DNA of 64,000 nt from JADKIH01 sp031417555 (GTDB taxonomy: Bacteria > Bacteroidota > Bacteroidia > AKYH767-A > 2013-40CM-41-45), in contig JANOVV010000075.1 in NCBI GenBank assembly GCA_031417555.1, forward strand, positions 31,489 to 95,488, given 5' to 3'. The notes beneath the pieces were generated by a model, which was not told the origin of the DNA, did not search any database, and was given only the letters and a program-made list of their open reading frames with translations. This document shows, piece after piece, positions 17,920-26,657 of this stretch (position 1 is its first letter; every line of letters begins with the position of its first letter). Both the position numbers and the translations under genes were made by a program.

Positions 17920-18898
17920 ATTGTTTGGATATTTCTAACATTCTTTTTATAGGCTTGAGTGCACGAATTCGTATGTCTTCCGGAAGTGTAAGTTCGGGTA
18001 ATTCAAATTTAAGGCAAAGGTATAGTTTCTCCAGTGTATTTAATTTCATGTGCGGACAATCGTTACAAGCACATGAATTATTTGGAGGTGCGGGAATAAA
18101 TGTTTTATCGGGTGAGGCTTTTATCATCTGATGCAGTATTCCTGCTTCTGTTGCAACTATGAATTCTTTATCGGGGTTTTTCTTAGTGTAATTTAATAAC
18201 CCTGTTGTTGAGCCAATATAATCTGAAACATCCAGTACAGGTTGCTCACATTCCGGATGAGCAATTAATTTAGCATTCGGGTGCGCGGATTTTAATCGCA
18301 TTATTTTTTCCAATGAAAATATTTCATGAACCATGCAGGCACCATTCCATAAAACCATATCTCGCCCGGTTTGTTTAATCACATATCTTCCTAAATTTTT
18401 ATCGGGTGCAAATATAATTTTTTGACTGAGTGGAAGACTTTTAACAATGATGGCTGCATTCGATGAGGTACAAATTATATCGCTCATCGCTTTAATTTCA
18501 GCAGAACAATTGATGTATGATATTACTAAATGGTCAGGATATTTTGCTTTGAAGGCAGCAAACTCTTCGGGTTGACAGGCATCAGCAAGCGAACATCCTG
18601 CGCGTAAATCGGGTAAAACAACTTTTTTATTTGGATTAAGAATTTTTGCTGTTTCAGCCATGAAATGCACCCCGGCAAAAGCGATGATCGATGCATTTGT
18701 TTTTTCCGCTTGCTGTGATAATCCGAGACTGTCGCCAATGAAATCCGCAACGTCCTGTATATCTGCATCCTGGTAGTAGTGGGCAAGAATAATCGCATTT
18801 TTTTCCTTCTTCAGTCGTGCAATCTCGGCAAATAAATCCAACGTCGGATCAATTTCCTTTTCCAGCCAGCCGCGTTTTTTTAAATCAACATCAATCAT
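17909..18898 (-). CDS. nadA: Quinolinate synthase A
   Basis: A 329-residue NadA that condenses iminoaspartate with dihydroxyacetone phosphate to quinolinate, the second step of de novo NAD synthesis. The three domains show the substrate motifs ILAHYYQDADIQDVAD (37-52) and HPECEQPVLDVSDYIGSTT (214-232). By homology the [4Fe-4S] ligands are Cys102 (AGCSLADAC), Cys188 (NGACMVHE) and Cys281 in the CACNDCPHM motif. No nadB or nadC lies in the window. The MORN-repeat gene downstream overlaps it by 11 bp, which looks like translational coupling rather than a functional link. Confidence 0.97.
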   Translation of the reverse strand: MIDVDLKKRGWLEKEIDPTLDLFAEIARLKKEKNAIILAHYYQDADIQDVADFIGDSLGLSQQAEKTNASIIAFAGVHFMAETAKILNPNKKVVLPDLRAGCSLADACQPEEFAAFKAKYPDHLVISYINCSAEIKAMSDIICTSSNAAIIVKSLPLSQKIIFAPDKNLGRYVIKQTGRDMVLWNGACMVHEIFSLEKIMRLKSAHPNAKLIAHPECEQPVLDVSDYIGSTTGLLNYTKKNPDKEFIVATEAGILHQMIKASPDKTFIPAPPNNSCACNDCPHMKLNTLEKLYLCLKFELPELTLPEDIRIRALKPIKRMLEISKQYGL

Positions 18899-19361
18899 AA
18901 CAATAATATATATTTTATTTAAATATTAAAATTTACTATTACTATTAGCCTGTTCATACTGTTTATAATAAACCATGCTAATTTTACGAAACGTGTTTAT
19001 ACACAAAAGATAAACCGTTATTAACATACTTGTAAATTGCAATTAGCTGATGCAGAACTTTGTTGTATTGTTTCACACAACTGTGTATGAATTTTTACGG
19101 TGATAACTTTTTGATTTCCCAAAACTCATAACCTTCTTTTATTTGTGAGTAATTTTATTTTTGATATCATAAAAAAGTCTTGCTTTCTTTATAACCATTT
19201 CATATGCCGGTCAAGTTTTAACAAAACAAGATATTTTTACAATTACTTAGTAACCGTTATTTAATCAGTTCACAAATTTAGTGTTAATAAACTCTTTTGC
19301 AGTGCATTTATTTTCAGGACTATAATTTACGATTTTAACCCTTTGTTCATAACAAATTAAG
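18899..19361. other. Divergent intergenic region between nadA and rpiB
   Basis: Roughly 460 bp, strongly AT-rich, holding the promoters of both divergent genes. The rpiB promoter is identified at its right end; no equally good element was found for nadA. No RNA gene or stable hairpin recognised. Confidence 0.45.
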
Positions 19362-19369
19362 TACATTTG
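19342..19369 (+). promoter_or_regulatory. Promoter of rpiB (TTTG ... TAnnTTTG)
   Basis: TTTG at 19342-19345 and TACATTTG at 19362-19369, 16 bases apart, match the Bacteroidota -33/-7 layout. Transcription would start near 19376. This rules out the in-frame TTG at 19371 and favours the ATG at 19395 over that at 19383. Confidence 0.65.
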
Positions 19370-19394
19370 TTTGAGTCTTTTAATGATTAATAAA

Positions 19395-19835
19395 ATGAAT
19401 AAAGGTCGATTAGCCATTGGTTGCGATCACGCAGGTTTTGAATATAAGGAACTTTTAAAAGCTTTTCTTGAAAAAAACGGCTATTTTGTTGAAGACTTTG
19501 GAACGTTTTCAAAAGAATCAGTTGATTATCCTGATTACGTTCACCCTCTTGCCGATAGTATTGAAGCCGGAAAAAACGAATATGGTATTCTCATTTGCGG
19601 AAGCGCCAATGGCGTTGCTATTACAGCTAATAAACATAAATATATTCGTGCTGCTATTGCGTGGCAAAATGATGTCGCCGAGCTTTCCCGCAAACACAAT
19701 AATGCAAACATTCTCTGTCTTCCAGCGCGATTTATTTCAATTGATCAGGCAGAACAATTCACAAAGACTTTTTTAAACACTTCTTTTGAAGGCGGAAGAC
19801 ATGCTTTGCGGGTTAAAAAAATTGTTTCCGAATGA
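19395..19835 (+). CDS. rpiB: Ribose-5-phosphate isomerase B
   Basis: A 146-residue RpiB/LacAB-family sugar isomerase that interconverts ribose 5-phosphate and ribulose 5-phosphate. The N-terminal IGCDHAGFEYK (residues 8-18) contributes Asp11 and His12. The active-site Cys68 lies in ICGSANGVAI and the phosphate-binding arginines in the NKHKYIRAA segment. Length and start agree with the family, where the protein usually begins a few residues before the first strand. Its stop overlaps the start of the following M28 peptidase in an ATGA, so the two are translationally coupled at the head of a run of five plus-strand genes. Confidence 0.95.
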   Translation: MNKGRLAIGCDHAGFEYKELLKAFLEKNGYFVEDFGTFSKESVDYPDYVHPLADSIEAGKNEYGILICGSANGVAITANKHKYIRAAIAWQNDVAELSRKHNNANILCLPARFISIDQAEQFTKTFLNTSFEGGRHALRVKKIVSE

Positions 19836-21400
19836 CAATCGCTCTTTTACGTTATTGGATATTTTTTTCAATCTTAAGTATTTTCACTTCTGTTAAAGGA
19901 GAAGACCTTCCGCTGAGTTATTCAAATAAAATTTCCAGTGACTCACTTAAAGAATTTGTTTACATCCTTGCTTCTGATTCTTTAGAGGGCAGAGAAACAG
20001 GAAGACCCGGACAAAAGCGCGCGGCCGGTTTTTTAGCGTCTAAATATATGTCGTGGAATCTGGAAGCGGCCGGAACTAGTTATTCACCCGAACCGGATAA
20101 TGCCAACGAAGAAATACCTAAACGAAAACAATTTTTTCAAAACCACAGCATTAGTGTAAGAAATAATAAAACGAGAAACCTTTTTGTCGGAGGAGAAACC
20201 TATTTATTTGGAAAAGACTTTTATTATTCTGACATTAATAATGACACCGCTCTCACTTTAAATAATTTTATTTTTATAGGGTCAACAAACAAAAAATTCA
20301 GCGAAACCGGGAATAAGGCAAAATTCTCAAATAAAAATCTTATCCTCTTTGATGCCGATTCAGACAGCACCAATTTCCAATTAAATAAATTTGAACTAAA
20401 CGTTTCTTCACAACAATCACCTTTTCTCGTTTTAATAATTACTAATGAAAACGTCATTAACAAATATTTTTCAGAAAATAAAAAATCAAATCTATTCGGA
20501 AACTACATACAAATACTCATCACCGAAAAGGTTGCAAAATCTTTTTTCCCGAAAGACCAATTCGAAAAAATTTGTAGTAAAGTCAAAAATAACAGTAAGC
20601 CTAGAATAAAAAAAATAAAATCATTGGTGACCGCAGAATTGGTGAAGAACACGGATCAATTGTCAGGACAAAATGTTCTTGCTTTTATTCGGGGAAGCGA
20701 TCTCAAAAACGAAACCGTTGTTATTTCATCACATTACGATCATCTGGGAAAAACGGACTCCTCAATATATTATGGAGCCGACGACAATGCGAGTGGAACA
20801 TCGGGCGTACTTGAATTAGCCAGAGTTTTTTCTGAAGCCAAAAAAGACGGTCACGGACCAAGGCGCAACATACTTTTCATGAACGTTAGTGGAGAAGAAA
20901 AAAGATTGTTGGGTTCTGCATGGTATGTTTCAAATCCGGTATTTCCGTTAAAAAATACGATTGTAGATCTTAATATAGACATGATTGGACGAACAGATCC
21001 AACCCATGACAGCCTCGGAATAAAAAACTATATTTATATCATCGGCGCTGATAAAATGAGTACTGAATTAAACAATATTAATGTAGCGCAAAACATCAAA
21101 GGCCCAAACCTATTGTTGGATTATAAATACAACACAGAAGACGACCCCAACAAATATTATATGAGAAGCGATCATTACAACTTCGTTAAAAATAATATCC
21201 CGGTGATTTTTTATTTTAATGGCACACATGCCGATTATCATAAACCCACCGACACGGCCGACAAAATAGATTTTGAAATATTAACCAATCGCTCCCGCCT
21301 TGTTTTTCTTACAGCTTGGGAGTTGGCAAATCGCAATGAAAGGATTATCGTCGATAAGAAAAATGACGCCATTAAAGAAATAAAAACAATAGTTAAATGA
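19832..21400 (+). CDS. Exported M28-family zinc peptidase
   Basis: A 522-residue protein with an N-terminal signal (FFSILSIFTSVKGED). The C-terminal half is an M28 aminopeptidase/carboxypeptidase domain with all the co-catalytic zinc motifs: SSHYDHLG (His, Asp), YGADDNASGTSG (bridging Asp), VSGEEKRLLG (general-base Glu and metal Glu), NIDMIGR (Asp) and HADYHKPTDT (His). The middle part before the catalytic domain is less conserved and could be a PA-like insertion. It probably acts in the periplasm or outside the cell on peptides. It follows rpiB with an ATGA overlap. Substrate cannot be told from the sequence. Confidence 0.92.
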   Translation: MTIALLRYWIFFSILSIFTSVKGEDLPLSYSNKISSDSLKEFVYILASDSLEGRETGRPGQKRAAGFLASKYMSWNLEAAGTSYSPEPDNANEEIPKRKQFFQNHSISVRNNKTRNLFVGGETYLFGKDFYYSDINNDTALTLNNFIFIGSTNKKFSETGNKAKFSNKNLILFDADSDSTNFQLNKFELNVSSQQSPFLVLIITNENVINKYFSENKKSNLFGNYIQILITEKVAKSFFPKDQFEKICSKVKNNSKPRIKKIKSLVTAELVKNTDQLSGQNVLAFIRGSDLKNETVVISSHYDHLGKTDSSIYYGADDNASGTSGVLELARVFSEAKKDGHGPRRNILFMNVSGEEKRLLGSAWYVSNPVFPLKNTIVDLNIDMIGRTDPTHDSLGIKNYIYIIGADKMSTELNNINVAQNIKGPNLLLDYKYNTEDDPNKYYMRSDHYNFVKNNIPVIFYFNGTHADYHKPTDTADKIDFEILTNRSRLVFLTAWELANRNERIIVDKKNDAIKEIKTIVK

Positions 21401-21425
21401 AAACGCTAATCCACCTTTTAAATTT

Positions 21426-21926
21426 GTGAAACACCTCATACCCCTTCTTTTATTTTTCACAATTATCGGCAACACTCTTCAGGCTCAGTCATTAAAACAA
21501 ACTGAAGACTCTCTGACAAAGTATTTTAATTCTATGAAAGATAAAGGGGATCCCATAGAGGGTTTATGGGAAGTGGTATCTGTTGAGGAATACTATCACT
21601 TTGACACACTGTATAATGTCGTCAAAACAATCAAACCATCAAGGGTTGCAATAATAAAAAAAGAAGACACCTGCCGGGTGTTTAATCTTTCAGGCGAATT
21701 GTTCAATGTAGAATTTGTTTCAACCGATGTTAAAAATGTTTATTTATACCGAATCTATTTCTCCGGTATAAAAAAATATTCTGAAGCTCAGGCCATAATT
21801 AATAAGTCAGGAAGCATGGAAGCAACTTATGAAATCCCGGTAACGGATAATTCAAATGAAGCGGAGAATACAATTAAAGAAGGCGTGCGCAAGGTTATGG
21901 TTTCCAAGTGGAATAAAATAAATTAA
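21426..21926 (+). CDS. Small secreted protein, unknown function
   Basis: A 166-residue exported protein with a GTG start and signal peptide (HLIPLLLFFTIIGNTLQAQS). The mature part is beta-rich, starting DPIEGLWEVVSVEEYY and continuing with alternating strands, which recalls the lipocalin-like single-barrel proteins found in Bacteroidota; no firm family assignment. It lies 25 bp after the M28 peptidase. A TAAATTTG sequence overlaps the GTG itself and so cannot drive this start; transcription through from the peptidase is more likely. Confidence 0.72.
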   Translation: MKHLIPLLLFFTIIGNTLQAQSLKQTEDSLTKYFNSMKDKGDPIEGLWEVVSVEEYYHFDTLYNVVKTIKPSRVAIIKKEDTCRVFNLSGELFNVEFVSTDVKNVYLYRIYFSGIKKYSEAQAIINKSGSMEATYEIPVTDNSNEAENTIKEGVRKVMVSKWNKIN

Positions 21927-21947
21927 GCACAAGACCCCAAAAGCAAA

Positions 21948-23546
21948 ATGAAAAAGGCGATATGTTTGGTGTTTATTTTATTTTTAATTTATAATGCAAA
22001 AGCCCAAAATAAATATTGGATTACTTTTTCGGACAAGGCGGGTGTAACTTTTGATGCGTATTCATATTTTAACGAAAGAGCGATAAGCCAAAGAGTTGAA
22101 AATAATATTTCCTTATCAGACAGTACCGATTTTCCAATTAACCCATTTTACCTTTCAAAGATTATTGAAAACTCTGATTCGACTTCCTGGTCCAGCCGCT
22201 GGCTAAATGGTGTTGCTGTTTTCACCACACCAGAAAAACTAAAAACCATTTCCGGATTTTATTTTGTGAAAGAAACTTATCCAATGATGTCAGAAGCAAA
22301 ACAAGCATCAATTTCAGATAATCCGATTTCTAAAATTAATTCCAAAGATCTGGCACTTCTCCATTTTCAAACCCAGCGCATGCAGGGCGACTCTTTTGCA
22401 ACCCACAACTTCGATGGTAGTGGTATTCGCATTGCTGTTTTTGATGTAGGCTTTCCGGATGTAGATAAAAATCCGGCATTTGCACATTTGCGTGACGGAA
22501 AGAAAATTATTGCAACGTATGATTTTATTAAGCACACAGAAAATGTTTACAAGAGCCATTGGCACGGCACAGCAACTCTATCCTGTATAGGAGGAAAAAT
22601 TGATTCAATAAACATAGGTCTCGCGACCGGCGCCGAATTTTTTCTTGCCCGAACAGAAAAATCAATAAGCGAAGTTTATTCAGAAGAAGAAAATTGGCTT
22701 GCAGCAGCCGAATGGGCCGATCGGCAGGGAGTAAATATTATCAGCAGTTCATTGGGATACACCAATCGCAGATATTTTAACAATCAAATGGACGGACACA
22801 CCAGCCTTGTTTCCCGCGCAGCAACTATTGCAGCATCAAAAGGAATATTAGTAATTAACGCTGCCGGCAACGAAGGAGGAGACTCGTGGCATACAATAGA
22901 TACACCGGGCGATGCGGACAGTGTTCTCACCGTTGGAGGGACAGACCCGGCGACAGACATGCATATTTATTTCAGTTCGTTTGGCCCCACAAGCGATGGC
23001 AGACTTAAGCCGAATGTTTGCGCTCTTGGGGATGTAATTGCAGCCCGCAAGAACGGTTTATCAGAAGTTACGGGTACATCTTTTTCTACTCCGCTGGTTG
23101 CTGGTTTTGCCGCCTGTGCATGGCAGTCACATCGCAAGTGGACAAACATGGATTTGTTTAATGCCATTGAAAAATCATCACACCTCTATCCTTATTTTGA
23201 TTATGCACATGGATTCGGCATACCACAGGCAGGAAAAATTCTTTCTGAAGAAAAATTAGTGGAGCCAACTTTTGATTTCGTTGTTATTAATAATGAGGTA
23301 AAAATAATTTTGAGAGAACAGTTTTCTTATTCCGAAGAAGAAACATTGCTGGGTTATAATGCCAGAAGGAATTTTTATTATAAAGTAGAAGACAGAGATG
23401 GAAAGATGAAAAACTACTCCGTTTTACTCGCAGATAGAAAAGAAATGTTGCACGTATTTGTAGAAGACTTTCAGCCCGGGGATGTTTTAACAGTACATTT
23501 TGAAGGCTACACTAACACCCTAGACTTTCCGCAGGAAATCAAATAA
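21948..23546 (+). CDS. Exported subtilisin-like serine peptidase (S8)
   Basis: A 532-residue protein with a signal peptide (residues 1-19, ending NAKAQ) followed by NKYWITFSDKAG, the opening typical of Bacteroidota S8 peptidases with an I9-like propeptide region. The catalytic triad is complete: Asp166 (IAVFDVGFPD), His206 (SHWHGTATL) and Ser378 (TGTSFSTPLVAG), with the oxyanion Asn308 in NAAGNEGG. A C-terminal beta domain of about 120 residues follows. No type IX sorting domain is visible at the end, so it may stay in the periplasm or leave by another route. It follows the small secreted protein by 21 bp. Confidence 0.93.
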   Translation: MKKAICLVFILFLIYNAKAQNKYWITFSDKAGVTFDAYSYFNERAISQRVENNISLSDSTDFPINPFYLSKIIENSDSTSWSSRWLNGVAVFTTPEKLKTISGFYFVKETYPMMSEAKQASISDNPISKINSKDLALLHFQTQRMQGDSFATHNFDGSGIRIAVFDVGFPDVDKNPAFAHLRDGKKIIATYDFIKHTENVYKSHWHGTATLSCIGGKIDSINIGLATGAEFFLARTEKSISEVYSEEENWLAAAEWADRQGVNIISSSLGYTNRRYFNNQMDGHTSLVSRAATIAASKGILVINAAGNEGGDSWHTIDTPGDADSVLTVGGTDPATDMHIYFSSFGPTSDGRLKPNVCALGDVIAARKNGLSEVTGTSFSTPLVAGFAACAWQSHRKWTNMDLFNAIEKSSHLYPYFDYAHGFGIPQAGKILSEEKLVEPTFDFVVINNEVKIILREQFSYSEEETLLGYNARRNFYYKVEDRDGKMKNYSVLLADRKEMLHVFVEDFQPGDVLTVHFEGYTNTLDFPQEIK

Positions 23547-23555
23547 ACAAATCAG

Positions 23556-24251
23556 ATGAAACAAAACATTTTAATTTTATTGTTAGTTTTTTTTACTTTA
23601 TCATCGACTGCACAAACAATTCTTCTCTCGGTAGATAACACCAATGAGAAAGTCACAGAAGTTGGTCCCAACCTAAAAAGGCACAACCAAATTTTTTTTC
23701 GCTTAGGTTTAGTTGAAGGAAGTGATAAACCGGGAGCACGAATTGTTTTCGGGAAATCAACCGATTTTGCTTTTGGGTTTAGAAAAAAATATAAAATCAG
23801 TTCGTTATATTCTTTTGGCTTCGAAACAGAGCTTCAGTCGCGCAACTATAAATTTAAACAGACCGCAGAAAAAATATTTCCGGACACCATAATTAATAAA
23901 TCACAATCATTGAATTATGGCAATCTTGGACTAGGATTTTATAACCGGTTTAATTTTGATCCGCACCGGGGCAATTTTCTAGGTACTTTTCTGGACCTCG
24001 GAATTGTTGGAAGCTGGCATTTTGGTACCCATGAGTTTTCCGAAAACGAATTATCAAACGGAACTACAGAAACCAAAATGATAAGTGATCTTGACTATGT
24101 GAAAAAACTAAGTGCAAGTGCATATGCCCGAATCGGTTTTAGCCATATTTCAATCTTTAGCTCTTATAGACTTACAGAACTTTTTAAAAAGTCCTATAAA
24201 TATCCCGCCTTACCCCGATTGGTTGTTGGTATTGAGCTTTCTGCTTTTTGA
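23556..24251 (+). CDS. Outer-membrane beta-barrel-like protein
   Basis: A 231-residue protein with signal peptide (ILILLLVFFTLSSTAQT) and a mature part with alternating amphipathic strands, frequent Tyr/Phe/Gly and a terminal aromatic-ended strand (LPRLVVGIELSAF). This is the layout of a small 8-10-strand outer-membrane barrel of the PorT/OmpW-like type. No specific family can be named. It is 9 bp after the S8 peptidase and is the last gene of the rpiB run. Confidence 0.72.
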   Translation: MKQNILILLLVFFTLSSTAQTILLSVDNTNEKVTEVGPNLKRHNQIFFRLGLVEGSDKPGARIVFGKSTDFAFGFRKKYKISSLYSFGFETELQSRNYKFKQTAEKIFPDTIINKSQSLNYGNLGLGFYNRFNFDPHRGNFLGTFLDLGIVGSWHFGTHEFSENELSNGTTETKMISDLDYVKKLSASAYARIGFSHISIFSSYRLTELFKKSYKYPALPRLVVGIELSAF

Positions 24252-24341
24252 TTTTTTTCATGGAAGGGTTATGAACATGTCAAGTTAATAAACTCGTTTT
24301 TTGAGTTTTTAGTTAAGCAACCTTTACCACTCCGATTAAGT

Positions 24342-24349
24342 TAAATTTG
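24342..24349 (+). promoter_or_regulatory. -7 element upstream of the 80-residue gene
   Basis: TAAATTTG, a perfect TAnnTTTG, ends 25 bases before the ATG at 24375. Confidence 0.5.
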
Positions 24350-24374
24350 TTGTAAAGTCAAAATCAAACCAATT

Positions 24375-24617
24375 ATGTCTTTGACCAGAGAACAACAACG
24401 AGACCTCAATCAAATTAGTGAATACTTTAAAAAAATTGAAACGATTACCATTGACGACTCTATTGATTTGGATGTATTTGTAACAGAATACAATGAAAAT
24501 GGTTTTTCAATTTATGCCACCGAAAAAATCCGTTTCAAGACCAATAGTGATAAGCGGAAAAATATTTTTGAAAAATCTACCGCTGTAAAACAAACAATCC
24601 CGAACAAAAGCCAATAA
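24375..24617 (+). CDS. Small acidic hypothetical protein
   Basis: An 80-residue soluble protein (DLNQISEYFKKIETITIDDS at its N-terminal half) with a helix followed by a short beta region and a Lys-rich end. No family is recognised. Its reality is supported by its own TAnnTTTG promoter element and a strong rho-independent terminator directly downstream, making it a stand-alone transcription unit between the secreted-protein run and the nuo operon. Confidence 0.7.
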   Translation: MSLTREQQRDLNQISEYFKKIETITIDDSIDLDVFVTEYNENGFSIYATEKIRFKTNSDKRKNIFEKSTAVKQTIPNKSQ

Positions 24618-24645
24618 CATTATCTATATATCAAACAATTAATTA

Positions 24646-24668
24646 CCCTCGAATTGCGAGGGTTTTTT
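24646..24668 (+). terminator. Rho-independent terminator
   Basis: CCCTCG at 24646-24651 and CGAGGG at 24657-24662 form a perfect 6-bp GC-rich stem with a 5-base loop, followed by six T. Confidence 0.9.
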
Positions 24669-24705
24669 ATTTTTAATAAACGGGAAGGTGACTATAATAA
24701 TCATG

Positions 24706-24735
24706 TTGCCGATTGCCGATTAAGTTTTACTTTTG
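24706..24735 (+). promoter_or_regulatory. Promoter of the nuoLMN operon
   Basis: TTG at 24706-24708, then exactly 19 bases, then TACTTTTG at 24728-24735: a full Bacteroidota -33/-7 match. The ATG of nuoL follows 17 bases later. It shows that nuoL starts its own transcript here. Confidence 0.75.
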
Positions 24736-24752
24736 CCATCTATTTTTAATAA

Positions 24753-26648
24753 ATGCTACAAAACGCCTGGCTCATACTTGTTTTTCCACTCATCGGATTT
24801 CTTTTGATTGGCCTGGGTAAAACATTTTTCAAAAACAGTACAGCCGGGATCTTTGCTTCGCTCACTATTTTAGCCTCATTTATTTATTCTGCTCTTGTCT
24901 TTTTTGAACTACCGGAGACCGGAATAACACTACACCTCTTCAATTGGATACACTCCGGAAACCTTTCAATTCCCTTTTCTATACTGATCGACAGAATATC
25001 AATTATAATGTTGTTGATAATTACTGGCGTTGGTTTTTTAATACACGTATATTCTATTGGATACATGAAAGGCGACGATGGTTATACACGCTTCTTCTCC
25101 TACCTTAACCTCTTCGTATTTTTTATGTTACTTCTCGTCCTAGGAGCTGATTACATAGTGCTTTTTGCAGGATGGGAGGGCGTAGGTCTTTGTTCATATT
25201 TACTAATCGGTTTCTGGTTTAAGAACAACTCTTATAATAATGCGGCGAATAAGGCTTTTATAATGAACCGCATTGGAGATCTTGGTTTTCTTCTGGGCAT
25301 CATTCTTATTTACGTAACATTTGGATCAACATCGTTCAGTATTGTTTTTGATTCAGCGGCCTCATTTGGAAATAACGATACAATCATTGTTGCAATAACC
25401 CTTCTGCTGTTTATCGGCGCCATGGGAAAAAGTGCACAAATCCCCCTCTACACATGGCTTCCAGATGCCATGGCAGGACCAACACCCGTTTCCGCACTCA
25501 TTCACGCCGCAACGATGGTAACCGCAGGAGTATATATGGTCGTCAGATCAAACATACTTTATTCACTTGCTCCATTTACACTTCATTTTATTGCAATTAT
25601 CGGAACAGCCACCGCGATTTTTGCAGCAATAATTGCAATGGCTCAAACGGACATTAAAAAAGTCCTTGCTTATTCAACAGTGTCTCAGCTTGGATATATG
25701 TTTGTTGCTCTTGGTGCAGGAGCTTATTCAACAGCGCTGTTTCATGTTACCACACACGCTTTTTTTAAAGCTCTCCTTTTCCTGGCGGCAGGAAGTGTAA
25801 TTCACGCTATGAGCGGTGAACAAAACATCGGCAAAATGGGCGGGCTTCGTAAAAAACTTCCTATTACATTTATGGTATTTTTAATTGGAACCATTGCTAT
25901 TAGCGGCCTTCCTCCTTTCGCAGGCTTTTTCTCTAAAGACGAAATACTAGCCAAGGTTTGGATTCAATATCCCATCCTTTTTGTAATTCTTTCCATTACT
26001 TCTATAATGACAGCCATTTATATGTTCCGTGTTTTATTTCTTACATTTTACGGAAACTTCCGCGGAACACTTGAGCAAGAACATCATCTCCACGAATCAC
26101 CACGCGTGATGACAATGCCGCTAATATTTCTGGCTTTGTTATCTGTTGTCGGAGGATTTTTAGGATTGCCTCCGATTACCGGCGCTGTTCATTTGTTTGA
26201 TCATTATTTACATTCATATGTATCATTCCCATCTTCATTAATTGAGAATGAAGCCTCTCATCTTTTCGAATGGTCGCTTATAATCGTATCAATAATTGTT
26301 TTGGTTTTATGTATTGTTTACACATATCGTCGTTTTGCCGTAAAACAAATCTTGATTCCTGAACAAGAATCTCAACAAAACGGATTGGTTCGCATAGCAA
26401 ACAATAAATTTTATATTGATGAATTATATGAAAGTATTATTGTAAAACCCCTTTCATCAATCGGTAGTTTCTTTTACAAAATAATTGATATTAAATTAAT
26501 TGACGGACTCGTAAATTCGGTCAGCAAAGGCCTAACAGCCGGTTCGGGTGTCATGCGGCTTATGCAATCGGGCTATGTCGGTTTTTATATTTTTGCAATG
26601 GTTTTTGGAATCATAGCCATTTTACTTTTTAATCTCATTTTAAACTAA
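24753..26648 (+). CDS. nuoL: NADH-quinone oxidoreductase subunit L
   Basis: A 631-residue antiporter-like membrane subunit of respiratory complex I. It has the expected 14 or more transmembrane segments and the long C-terminal amphipathic helix region. Seen motifs are GWEGVGLCSYLLIGFW (Glu of TM5), the TWLPDAMAGPTPVSALIHAA loop (about residues 233-252), LAYSTVSQLGYM with its key lysine just before, and HAFFKALLFLAAGSVIH. The subunit is one of three proton-pumping modules. The next gene starts 9 bp after the stop. No other nuo genes precede it. Confidence 0.97.
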   Translation: MLQNAWLILVFPLIGFLLIGLGKTFFKNSTAGIFASLTILASFIYSALVFFELPETGITLHLFNWIHSGNLSIPFSILIDRISIIMLLIITGVGFLIHVYSIGYMKGDDGYTRFFSYLNLFVFFMLLLVLGADYIVLFAGWEGVGLCSYLLIGFWFKNNSYNNAANKAFIMNRIGDLGFLLGIILIYVTFGSTSFSIVFDSAASFGNNDTIIVAITLLLFIGAMGKSAQIPLYTWLPDAMAGPTPVSALIHAATMVTAGVYMVVRSNILYSLAPFTLHFIAIIGTATAIFAAIIAMAQTDIKKVLAYSTVSQLGYMFVALGAGAYSTALFHVTTHAFFKALLFLAAGSVIHAMSGEQNIGKMGGLRKKLPITFMVFLIGTIAISGLPPFAGFFSKDEILAKVWIQYPILFVILSITSIMTAIYMFRVLFLTFYGNFRGTLEQEHHLHESPRVMTMPLIFLALLSVVGGFLGLPPITGAVHLFDHYLHSYVSFPSSLIENEASHLFEWSLIIVSIIVLVLCIVYTYRRFAVKQILIPEQESQQNGLVRIANNKFYIDELYESIIVKPLSSIGSFFYKIIDIKLIDGLVNSVSKGLTAGSGVMRLMQSGYVGFYIFAMVFGIIAILLFNLILN

Positions 26649-26657
26649 TCCGGAAAA

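Noticed and set aside
21419..21426. TAAATTTG before the small secreted protein taken as its promoter
   Set aside because: It overlaps the GTG start codon, so a transcript from it would begin inside the gene; read-through from the peptidase is more likely.
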